A stretch of 53,516 nt of DNA from assembly GCA_905479945.1 (NCBI GenBank), contig CAJQOP010000064.1, positions 1 to 53,516 on the forward strand. The letters are read 5' to 3'. The translations under genes were made by a program, and so were the position numbers. The DNA is from an uncultured Glaciecola sp. (GTDB lineage: Bacteria; Pseudomonadota; Gammaproteobacteria; Enterobacterales; Alteromonadaceae). The notes beneath the pieces were generated by a model. That model did not search any database, had not been told where the DNA came from, and saw only the letters and a list, made by a program, of their open reading frames with translations. Of the stretch, positions 44,263-52,143 are shown piece by piece (position 1 is the first letter of the stretch; each line of letters opens with the position of its first letter).

Positions 44263-46356
44263 CTAGGACTCAATGTCATGACTTGGCCAGTGTGGTAAAC
44301 CTTCAGTATGCGTATAGTCAAGTTTAAGCATCTCGACATTTTCTACATTAGCACCAATGGGAATTGAATGTTCCTCGGGCATAAATACTGCTAGCTCGTC
44401 CATTTCCAGCCTGAGTTCTAGCAATTGATGCCCAGTATATTTCTGTTTACCAGGAAAACGTAGCCAATTACCTTTGGGTAAATAGACGCTTACTCTTCCC
44501 TCTGAATTAGTGCAGGGAGCAACCAGTAAGCTATCTCCAAACATAAATTGTAAATCAAATGAATGAGCAAGTCGCTCGTTTGGGAAAGCCAAGGGCATGG
44601 CCCTCATCACTGGCAAGCCAGATTTACTGGACTGCTTCATAGTGTCAAATATATAAGGCATAAGTTGGTAGCGAAGTTTTAAAGCTTGTTTGGCTGCACT
44701 TTCTGCCTTTGGGCCGTAACTCCATGTTTCGCGCTGACCAATGCCATGTAATCTTATATGCGCTGAAAATACTGCAGCTTGAGTCCATCTAACAAATAAT
44801 ACCGCATCGCGTGTGTCTTTATAAAAACCACCAACATCGGTTGCAAAGAAAGGAGCGCCTGACATTCCCCATGACAATGCGCCCCTAATACTACCAATTA
44901 ATCCACCCCAATCAGCTTGCGGATCTCCTCCCCATTGGCTTGGAAAGCGCTGAGAACCTGTCCACGCTGAACGGCTGAACAAGAATGCACCTGTTTTACT
45001 GTATTGTTGCGCGGCTTCATAAACACACTTGTTATAAAGAAAACTATAAACATTGTGTAACCTATTACCGCTGTCACCGTTGTAGGCGAGCATGTTGTCA
45101 TCTTCAACTTGTTCCCCAAAATCGGCCTTTATCATATCAATGCCTAAATCAAACAAAGGTTTATGTGATGTTAACCAAAACTGATATGCGTCGGGATGGG
45201 TGAAATCTACTATACCTGACTCTGGCAAAGGGGTTAAAACCTCAGCAAACGCACTCATATCCCATCGGTATCGATATGCTTCACCGGTGCGTTTGTCTTT
45301 CAATAGCCAACCTTTACTTGCCATCTCATCAAACAGTTCGTTTTGCACGGAAACTAAAGGGTACTCCCAAACGCAAACTTTAAACTGCTGTTCCTTTAAT
45401 GCATTTATAACAGAGGCAGGATTGTCAAAACGTTTAGGATCCCATTCAAACGCAAACCGCGTGTCGGTATCTTGCCATGCTCTGCCATCAAGGGTAATTA
45501 CATCACAAGGCATATGGTTTTGGCGCACGGCTTTGGCGGTTGCCAATAACTCGGGTACGTCCTTATAATATGCTTTGCTAAGAATTACGCCAAGACTCCA
45601 TAATGGAGGTACCGGTGATCTGCCGGTTAAATTGGTATATTGCTCGATTATTTGAGCACCACTTTCGCCATCAAGAAGAAAAATATCAATGGCTTCATCT
45701 TCAATTAATACTGAATAACCGCGCTGCGACCATGCTGCAAAGCCAACAGCATGTGTAACAGGCGAGGGCGTGTGCACAAAAAGGCCCCAGCCCTCGGGGC
45801 TCCAGGCAAAAGGCGTATTTTTATATGAAATTTCTGCGTTGACACCTAAAGCATCATGATTATAAGACCTGATTAATTGGCCTCGCTTATTTAATCCTGA
45901 CCACTTTTCACCGAGTCCGTAAACCGCTTCTTCAGCGCCTAAATCTAGGCTAAACAACCAACCTTGTTTTGTTCTTGCCATGGGCGGCAGTCTAAACTGG
46001 CGAACAAAGTGACCATCGTTAGGTGTTTTCTGCTTAGTTTTACCAAACTTTTTCCATTCAAACGCAAAAGGGGTATGTTGCAGTCTAATGCTGTGGTTTT
46101 TTGCCGTAATTTCAGTGCAATTTGTTCTCGATTGAATCGTACTAGGAACAATTGAAGGTTGCTTTACAAGTATCCCATAATCGTTGACCGTGAATTGCTC
46201 TTCATTTTGAATTCTTACGCCCATTTCACTTATGCTTAAGCGTAGTTCTCCATGGTTGGTGGGGATTGAAACTGAACCACAGGGTAATAATTGACACTCA
46301 CCGTTAATTTCAGTCTGTATAACACTGTCCCAATCGGGAGAAGAAAGTTCAAACAC
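44263..46356 (-). CDS. GH31 family glycoside hydrolase, YicI-like
   Basis: Retaining alpha-glycosidase of about 697 residues. Catalytic nucleophile and acid/base are visible as Asp in MIKADFGEQ (about 412) and in SQWGGDPQADW (about 478), 66 residues apart as in E. coli YicI (67 in YihQ). RLHGIGQRETW is also YicI-like. The sulfonate-binding block of YihQ (QDWSGIRMTSFG) is absent; the same place reads LDGRAWQDTDTRFAFEW. There is no signal peptide, so it acts in the cytosol after import. Start: GTG at 46356, with AGGA ten bases upstream, is preferred over a TTG at 46365 that lies one base from AGGA. It heads the operon under the palindrome at 46489. Confidence 0.92.
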   Translation of the reverse strand: MFELSSPDWDSVIQTEINGECQLLPCGSVSIPTNHGELRLSISEMGVRIQNEEQFTVNDYGILVKQPSIVPSTIQSRTNCTEITAKNHSIRLQHTPFAFEWKKFGKTKQKTPNDGHFVRQFRLPPMARTKQGWLFSLDLGAEEAVYGLGEKWSGLNKRGQLIRSYNHDALGVNAEISYKNTPFAWSPEGWGLFVHTPSPVTHAVGFAAWSQRGYSVLIEDEAIDIFLLDGESGAQIIEQYTNLTGRSPVPPLWSLGVILSKAYYKDVPELLATAKAVRQNHMPCDVITLDGRAWQDTDTRFAFEWDPKRFDNPASVINALKEQQFKVCVWEYPLVSVQNELFDEMASKGWLLKDKRTGEAYRYRWDMSAFAEVLTPLPESGIVDFTHPDAYQFWLTSHKPLFDLGIDMIKADFGEQVEDDNMLAYNGDSGNRLHNVYSFLYNKCVYEAAQQYSKTGAFLFSRSAWTGSQRFPSQWGGDPQADWGGLIGSIRGALSWGMSGAPFFATDVGGFYKDTRDAVLFVRWTQAAVFSAHIRLHGIGQRETWSYGPKAESAAKQALKLRYQLMPYIFDTMKQSSKSGLPVMRAMPLAFPNERLAHSFDLQFMFGDSLLVAPCTNSEGRVSVYLPKGNWLRFPGKQKYTGHQLLELRLEMDELAVFMPEEHSIPIGANVENVEMLKLDYTHTEGLPHWPSHDIES

Positions 46357-46488
46357 GTCGTTCAAATCCTTTATAGATAGTGGCTAACACGTATACATAT
46401 TAGTAGATAGTAGTCTCGCGATATGAAATCAGTGTATTTAAACGACAATTATTGAGGCTGATTTAGTACTTAATTAGCTACCAAAGAC

Positions 46489-46504
46489 TGTCTTATATAA
46501 GACA
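46489..46504. promoter_or_regulatory. Palindromic operator between GH31 and gntR
   Basis: Perfect TGTCTTATATAAGACA palindrome, identical to that at 32906. It is about 130 bases upstream of the GH31 start and 215 bases upstream of the divergent gntR start, so it could regulate the GH31-TRAP operon and perhaps gntR itself. Confidence 0.85.
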
Positions 46505-46569
46505 TAAGTTATTATAGGGTTAAATTATTGTCAATTACCATCTTCGTTTAAAATTTCTATTCCACTAGT

Positions 46570-46591
46570 AATAGGCTGTAATACGCCTATT
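46570..46591. promoter_or_regulatory. Second dyad in the gntR upstream region
   Basis: AATAGGC and GCCTATT are inverted across an 8-base centre (TGTAATAC), about 130 bp before the gntR start. It does not match the 16-bp palindrome and could be a site for another regulator or a transcript hairpin. The rest of the 363-bp gap (46357-46719) is AT-rich promoter DNA. Confidence 0.4.
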
Positions 46592-46719
46592 TTGAGAGAG
46601 CATGGAGCGACTATTTTGATACCATTGATAAACTTTGTATCCTTGTTCTAACCAGAGAAAGCTTGATATTTATATACTATTAAGATTACTCTTATTGTTA
46701 ACGCCACTTTAGTGATTTT

Positions 46720-47469
46720 ATGAATAACAACAGATTTGATAATAAGCTCAGCCAAACTGGCCTGTCGTTCCAGCCATTGTACATGCAAGTTGAAGAGCAT
46801 GTTAAGCAACTAATCGTAGAGCAGCGCTGGAAACCAGGTGAAATGTTGCCTAATGAATTTCAGTTGGCTGAAGAAATTGGGGTGAGTCAAGGTACCGTGC
46901 GCAAAGCTCTAAATGGCTTAACCGGTGCAAAAATACTGACGCGTCGTCAAGGCGTAGGCACCTTTGTATCTGAGCACACGAACCAACATAGTTTATACCG
47001 TTTTTATCCGATCATTTCAGACGGCAAAGCACCTGAATTGCCTAAAGCAGAATTACTCTCGCTCACACTCATAAAAGCGCCAAAGGATGTGGTTACGGCA
47101 TTTGGCAATAAAGCCAATATGAAAGTTTTTGAGGTGCTAAGACGCAGGATCTTAAACAATGAATTTTGTATATTTGAAAAAATATATTTGCCATATGTTT
47201 ATTTTAAAGAACTCGAAGGGACTAATGAGTTACCGCATACGCTGTATCATTTTTATCAAACTAAATTCAACCTAACAGTACAAGACACTACTGACAGTAT
47301 TAAAGCGGTAATCGCAACTGCAGAAGATGCAAAATTACTTGGCGTTCACCAAGGAGAAGCACTTTTAGAAGTACAACGCCTAGCACATTCAATCGATGGG
47401 AAAGCCATCGAGTTTAGGATTAGCCGTTGTCGGACTGACAAATATCACTATTTAGTTGAGTCAAAGTGA
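46720..47469 (+). CDS. GntR/HutC-family regulator with UTRA ligand domain
   Basis: 249-residue DNA-binding regulator. The winged helix (about 18-88) has PLYMQVEEHVKQLIVEQRW, LPNEFQLAEEIGVSQGTVRKAL and RRQGVGTFV; the UTRA sensor domain (about 105-245) ends with AIEFRISRCRTDKYHYLVE. HutC-type proteins usually bind GT...AC palindromes and release them when a sugar or acid ligand binds. It is divergent from the GH31-TRAP operon and is the only regulator of this kind in the locus, so it is the obvious candidate for the shared palindromes. No clear ribosome site precedes the ATG. Confidence 0.93.
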   Translation: MNNNRFDNKLSQTGLSFQPLYMQVEEHVKQLIVEQRWKPGEMLPNEFQLAEEIGVSQGTVRKALNGLTGAKILTRRQGVGTFVSEHTNQHSLYRFYPIISDGKAPELPKAELLSLTLIKAPKDVVTAFGNKANMKVFEVLRRRILNNEFCIFEKIYLPYVYFKELEGTNELPHTLYHFYQTKFNLTVQDTTDSIKAVIATAEDAKLLGVHQGEALLEVQRLAHSIDGKAIEFRISRCRTDKYHYLVESK

Positions 47470-47478
47470 CCTTTAACG

Positions 47479-47509
47479 AAAGCCGGACAGTCTTAAAGTG
47501 TTCGGCTTT
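47479..47509 (+). terminator. Stem-loop after gntR, possible weak terminator
   Basis: AAAGCCGGACA pairs with TGTTCGGCTTT (one G-T wobble) over a 9-base loop, about 10 bp after the gntR stop. There is no T-run after it. Confidence 0.5.
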
Positions 47510-47593
47510 AGCGCTAAATAGGTTTCAAGGTTTATTAGTTACTAGCGTTTGGTAAAGGGCTGCAACGTAAGAGCGCTGCTAGCGTGCCGAGAG

Positions 47594-48784
47594 CTAGAGC
47601 ACGCCAGCAATTGCGGCAGCTAAGACCTCTACATTTTTAGTGTTAATACCGGCAATATTTACGCGACTAGAATCGACAAAGTAAACGCTGTTTTCATTGC
47701 GAAGTTTTTGAACTTGTTCCGGAGCAATACACAAGAACGAGAACATACCTTTTTGTTGATTTATGAAGCTGAAATCTTTCGATGCACCTTGTGCGGCCAA
47801 GTTATCAACCAGTAATTTACGTAACTGTATCATCCGTTCACGCATATCAGCTACTTCACCTTCCCACATGTGGGTAAGACTTTTATTGGCAAGAATAATA
47901 TCAACAAGCGCACCACCATACGAAGGGGGCATTGAATATATGCCACGAGCAACATACTGAATTTGTGATTGTACAATATCGCGATTCGCGGAATTTGGTG
48001 TGATCATTACAGCTAAGCCCACGCGCTCACGATATAAGCCGAAATTCTTACTGCATGATGCAGCGATGATCATCTCTGGAACCGACTCTGCCATTAAACG
48101 CAGACCATAAGCATCTTCGTCTAAACCCTCACCAAAGCCTTGATAAGCTACATCGATAAAAGGGAGAAAACCGACTTTATTAGCCAGTGCAGCAACTTGT
48201 TGCCATTGTTCTTTTGTTAAGTCGGCACCAGTTGGGTTATGACAGCACCCGTGCAGTAAAACGACGTCACCTTTTTTTACATCGGCCAAACAACTCATCA
48301 TTTCGTCAAATTTGATACTTGCAGTTGCTTTATCAAAGTAAGGATAACTTGCTAACTCTAGACCAGCATTGCCAATTAATGGGATGTGGTTTGCCCAAGT
48401 TGGGTCACTTACCCATACTTTAGTATCCGGATTACAGCGTTTTAGTAATTCAGCCAATATACGCAGAGCACCGCAACCACCGGGTGCCTGGACCGCCGCA
48501 ACTCGATTGGAAAGTAATACAGGACTCGCTTTACCCAGAATTAGCCCAAGCATGCCGTCAATAAAACCTGGCACACCCTGCGGCGTTATATAAACCTTAG
48601 AAGTTTCGCTTTCCATTAATTGCTTTTGCGCTTCAACAATAGACTTTAAGATTGGTGTATTGCCATGCTCATCTTTATAAACACCTACACCCAGGTCAAT
48701 TTTTGCTGGGTTAGTATCTTTTTTAAAGGCAGTTGATAATCCTAGAATAGGGTCGGGCGCTAAAGCAGGCAAATTCTCAAACAC
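47594..48784 (-). CDS. Class I aspartate/aromatic aminotransferase
   Basis: PLP enzyme that transaminates aspartate, tyrosine and phenylalanine with 2-oxoglutarate (AspC/TyrB type). The 396 residues show APDPILGLSTAFKKD (9-23), GVGVYKDEHGNTP, CCHNPTGADLT, IDVAYQGFGEGL and the PLP lysine in ASCSKNFGLYRERVG. It starts at GTG with AAGGA about seven bases upstream. A stem (GCGTGC/GCACGC) crosses its stop. AspC versus TyrB cannot be settled. A palindrome TTGTATACAA lies 37 bp upstream of the start. Confidence 0.93.
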   Translation of the reverse strand: MFENLPALAPDPILGLSTAFKKDTNPAKIDLGVGVYKDEHGNTPILKSIVEAQKQLMESETSKVYITPQGVPGFIDGMLGLILGKASPVLLSNRVAAVQAPGGCGALRILAELLKRCNPDTKVWVSDPTWANHIPLIGNAGLELASYPYFDKATASIKFDEMMSCLADVKKGDVVLLHGCCHNPTGADLTKEQWQQVAALANKVGFLPFIDVAYQGFGEGLDEDAYGLRLMAESVPEMIIAASCSKNFGLYRERVGLAVMITPNSANRDIVQSQIQYVARGIYSMPPSYGGALVDIILANKSLTHMWEGEVADMRERMIQLRKLLVDNLAAQGASKDFSFINQQKGMFSFLCIAPEQVQKLRNENSVYFVDSSRVNIAGINTKNVEVLAAAIAGVL

Positions 48785-48820
48785 GAGTGTTCCTTAGAGG
48801 TGAATTAATTAGGGTGTGGT

Positions 48821-48830
48821 TTGTATACAA
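48821..48830 (-). promoter_or_regulatory. Short palindrome in the aminotransferase promoter
   Basis: TTGTATACAA is a perfect 10-bp palindrome 37 bp upstream of the aminotransferase GTG, in the 120-bp gap to the NRDE gene. It could be an operator, but I cannot assign a regulator. Confidence 0.35.
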
Positions 48831-48904
48831 GCTATTATGCCACTTCTATCTTATTTTTCGAGATAAATTAACTATTAAGATAGATTTATGCGTATATCAT
48901 TCGT

Positions 48905-49696
48905 TTAGTCTTTTTTTAGGTCTGTCTTTTTTACATCAAATTCAAAATGCTGCACTGATGTTTGCTCTGCATTTGAGTTGAAAGTGCGTTCTTCCCAAAC
49001 CACATGATTATCATTATCAAGTATTAGTAGAGTGGATGAGCGAGTGCCATACTCAGGGCTTTGGATAAAAATAGATGAAAGTCGTCGTTCCCACTCAATG
49101 GGCACACCGGTTTTAGGTAAGACATTATCTTCTGCAGGCTTATCGTTGCGTAACAATTCAAATAAATGTTCCGTGTCCAATACGTCAGCGTGTTGGCAAT
49201 ATTTTGCTAGAGCATCTCGTCCGGTTGAAATTTTAGGCCAAGGGCTGTTCAACGAGGCGTTTGATAATCCATAAACACCAGGCTCTAAAAGAATACAACT
49301 ATCGTCAAAGTTGTTATAAACATAAAGTTGTTCGAGATTTCCAAACAACAGGTTATATCCGTTATAAGAGCCTTTAGATTCAGCGAGAGTTTGTGGGTAA
49401 TTCTCTCGTTGCATTTTGGAACCAAGTAAATAATTCAATACCAATTCGCCACGAGTAACGGCATTTTCAACCTCTTTACCGGGCGCTCTGATATTAGTTA
49501 ATGCAGAAATATCCCCATTTTTGTTAATTCCCATCCATGTGCCGCCAGCTTGTTGGTCTTTGCCCGCTAATATGTCTTTTTGATGCTCCCAAAATGCGGA
49601 GTTGCTGGTTGGCCGTTCATAAAATTCATCACGATTAGCTGCAATAATTAATGGGAATTGGGGGTGCTGATTTACAGCAATAAACAAGATGCACAT
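48905..49696 (-). CDS. NRDE (TANGO2) family protein
   Basis: 263-residue protein with the family start MCILFIAVNQHPQFPLIIAANRDEFYERP, containing Cys2 and the NRDE motif, and later GGTWMGINKNGDISALTNIR and the tail with YGTRSSTLLI. Animal TANGO2 is linked to lipid and haem handling, while bacterial roles are unclear. The ribosome site is weak. It is transcribed toward the aminotransferase gene. Confidence 0.9.
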   Translation of the reverse strand: MCILFIAVNQHPQFPLIIAANRDEFYERPTSNSAFWEHQKDILAGKDQQAGGTWMGINKNGDISALTNIRAPGKEVENAVTRGELVLNYLLGSKMQRENYPQTLAESKGSYNGYNLLFGNLEQLYVYNNFDDSCILLEPGVYGLSNASLNSPWPKISTGRDALAKYCQHADVLDTEHLFELLRNDKPAEDNVLPKTGVPIEWERRLSSIFIQSPEYGTRSSTLLILDNDNHVVWEERTFNSNAEQTSVQHFEFDVKKTDLKKD

Positions 49697-49855
49697 ATAT
49701 TGAGAATAAACCTTTACTAAACACGCGCCGTTCGACGCTGCACTAATTATGTACTAGGGAATAAATAAACCTTTATTGTTCTAAGTAGGTGCCCTAGAAC
49801 AAGCCGCTAACTATGGTATTATCTTGCCCACAAGTCAATACGAGATACCTAAGCT

Positions 49856-51106
49856 GTGAAGAAATTAGCGTTTGAAACTAAATTAGTTCATGCCGATAGA
49901 AAAATTAATAAACCACAGCATGGTGCTGTGCATGAATCTACCAACAACTCTGTTCTTTTTGAATTTGAAGATGTACAAGATTTGGTGGATGTGTTTCAAG
50001 GAAAGAAAATGGGGCATGTTTACTCACGCTCAAGCAGTTCATCTGCAGTTTCTCTTCAAAACGTATTGAATGAACTGGAAAATGGCGTTGGTGCAATTGT
50101 TTTTGCTACGGGTATGGCAGCAATTAGTGCAACCTTTTTGTCATTGTTGCAAAGCGGCGATCACATCATTGTAAGCCAATATTTATTTGGAAATACTCGA
50201 AGCTTTATGGCTAACATTGAGAGGTTTGGTATTAATGTTAGTTACGTTGATGTTACTGATGTAAATGAAGTAATAGCGGTTTGCAAGCCCAATACAAAAA
50301 TGGTGTTTTGTGAAACCATTGCTAATCCCGTAACTCAAGTAACTGATTTACAGGGAATCGGTGATTTTTGCGACTCTAAAAACATCATTTTTGCTTTAGA
50401 TAACACGATGACGCCAAGTGTTCTGCTAGATGCAAAAGCTGTTAACGCTTCCTTATTGCTCACTTCATTAACTAAGTATATTGGTGGTCACGGTAATGTA
50501 CTTGGCGGCGTATTGATTGACACTGGTTTATTTGATTGGTCACGCTTTTCGAATATAGATGACATTTACCGCGTTGCCGATCTTAGTCAATGGGGCTTAA
50601 CGCAAGTTAAAAAAAGAGGCCTTCGAGACATGGGGGCGACCTTGGCTCCTCAGTCAGCTCATATGGTATCAATAGGGCTTGAGACACTAACGATGCGTTT
50701 ACGAAAAACTTGTGTTAATGCACAAGCGCTAGCTAAGTATTTGCAAACTCATAAGGGGGTCAATGCTGTTTACTATCCAGGTTTACAAGATCATCCGCAG
50801 CATGAACGAGCACAGGCTCTTTTCAAACGTGGTTTTGGCGGCATCTTATCTCTAGAGTTGAGCGAAGGAATTGATTCCCATGCGTTTTTAAATGCATTGT
50901 CATTGGTCATTTCAGCTACTCACTTAGGTGATACTCGCACACTCGCATTGCCTGCTGCCTCAACTATTTTTTATGAAAATGGTGCGGCGGAGAGAGCGAA
51001 AATGGGCATTGCAGATTCCTTAATTAGAATATCCCTTGGTATTGAAGAAATTGACGATATTCTTGCTGACTTTGATCAGGCATTTAAGCAAGTGTTAAGC
51101 GTTTGA
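49856..51106 (+). CDS. Cystathionine gamma-synthase/methionine gamma-lyase family enzyme
   Basis: PLP enzyme of the Cys/Met metabolism family, 416 residues. YSRSSSSSAVSLQNVLNELE (56-75), FATGMAAISA, LFGNTRSFM and the PLP lysine in TSLTKYIGGHGNVLGG are present; the C-terminal half has HLGDTRTLALPAAST. The sequence does not separate synthase, gamma-lyase or sulfhydrylase. It starts with GTG and has no strong ribosome site. It is a single-gene unit followed by a strong terminator at 51286. No MetJ-type repeat is visible upstream. Confidence 0.88.
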   Translation: MKKLAFETKLVHADRKINKPQHGAVHESTNNSVLFEFEDVQDLVDVFQGKKMGHVYSRSSSSSAVSLQNVLNELENGVGAIVFATGMAAISATFLSLLQSGDHIIVSQYLFGNTRSFMANIERFGINVSYVDVTDVNEVIAVCKPNTKMVFCETIANPVTQVTDLQGIGDFCDSKNIIFALDNTMTPSVLLDAKAVNASLLLTSLTKYIGGHGNVLGGVLIDTGLFDWSRFSNIDDIYRVADLSQWGLTQVKKRGLRDMGATLAPQSAHMVSIGLETLTMRLRKTCVNAQALAKYLQTHKGVNAVYYPGLQDHPQHERAQALFKRGFGGILSLELSEGIDSHAFLNALSLVISATHLGDTRTLALPAASTIFYENGAAERAKMGIADSLIRISLGIEEIDDILADFDQAFKQVLSV

Positions 51107-51285
51107 TTGATATTTTGACGTGCTCATTAGTTTGCAGTAAGCAATAAGTTACCTGCACGTATCAGCTAAGTAGTGCTTAGTTAAAATAAATCTGAACTTA
51201 TGCGAGGAATATGAGACTAAATATTACTGTTCATTGAAGACTTGCAGTAATTCAGTAAACCGTGTGTTCCTAGTTGAGTGTGTTT

Positions 51286-51315
51286 AGCCCCGCTTTTTTA
51301 AGCGGGGCTTTTTTA
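51286..51315 (+). terminator. Rho-independent terminator
   Basis: AGCCCCGCTT pairs perfectly with AAGCGGGGCT across a 4-base loop and is followed by a run of six T. It ends the transcript of the preceding PLP enzyme and also sits just past the convergent peroxidase gene. Confidence 0.95.
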
Positions 51316-51361
51316 TAGCTGTTTATCTAGCAAATTATGAGAACAATTCTTTGCCTAAAAC

Positions 51362-51904
51362 TTAAAGTGCTAAAGCTGCTTTAATATCAGATACAAAATC
51401 TTCGTTGTCTGGCTTTGTAAAAGCGCTATAGGACTCAACCATATCGCCGTTCTTATTAACCAAGTACTTGTAGAAATTCCATTTGGGTTCTGAACCAGCT
51501 TTCTCAGCGAGCATAGCGTAAAGAGGGTCAGCGTCATCACCGCGCACAGATATAGACTCAAACATTGGGAACTTTACACCGTAGGTAAGTTCGCATAATT
51601 CAGCAGTTTCTTTTTCATTGCCAAACTCTTGATTAAAATCATTAGATGGGAAACCAAGTATCACTAATCCATCGTCTTTATATTTGCTATACAAAGCCTC
51701 AAGGCCTTCAAATTGAGGGGTAAATCCACATTTACTTGCTGTGTTGACGAAAAGCATTGTTTTACCCTTATATGCGTCACACATGTTCACGACTTCTTGA
51801 GAGTTCAGCTTTCTTTTCGCAAATTTTAGTAAATCAGGGCATTCGGAGGCCATAGCGATTTGGCTGCATGCCATCAGTAATGCCAAGGAAATTACTTTTT
51901 TCAT
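51362..51904 (-). CDS. Exported glutathione-peroxidase-family thiol peroxidase
   Basis: 180-residue cysteine-type GPx with a signal peptide (about 1-19, cleavage after MAS), so it probably acts in the periplasm. The peroxidatic Cys is in NTASKCGFTPQF; the Trp-Asn pair is in PKWNFYKYLV. The usual GFPCNQF block reads GFPSNDFNQEF, so the catalytic Gln is Asp here. AGGA lies about nine bases before the ATG. It is transcribed alone. Confidence 0.92.
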   Translation of the reverse strand: MKKVISLALLMACSQIAMASECPDLLKFAKRKLNSQEVVNMCDAYKGKTMLFVNTASKCGFTPQFEGLEALYSKYKDDGLVILGFPSNDFNQEFGNEKETAELCELTYGVKFPMFESISVRGDDADPLYAMLAEKAGSEPKWNFYKYLVNKNGDMVESYSAFTKPDNEDFVSDIKAALAL

Positions 51905-52143
51905 TTTTGATTGTCCTTTTACATCTTTCGATATTTTGGTGAATTCAACACAGCGCTGCTTAAAACAATGTAAAAGAAGCGCCTTGTAATGCTAGTTTCG
52001 TATAATTCGTACTGCTGTAAACAAATATATTGTAAAAACTTCCCCGCTTTTTTCAAATCAGGTACAGTCGACTGGAAAATTACAGTAACATGTTAATCAC
52101 AAGTTAAATATAACGTTGTAACTACTTTTAAAGAACACTAATA

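Noticed and set aside
46366..46719. Riboswitch or small RNA in the gntR gap
   Set aside because: No known riboswitch core or terminated hairpin; the palindrome and dyad explain the symmetry.
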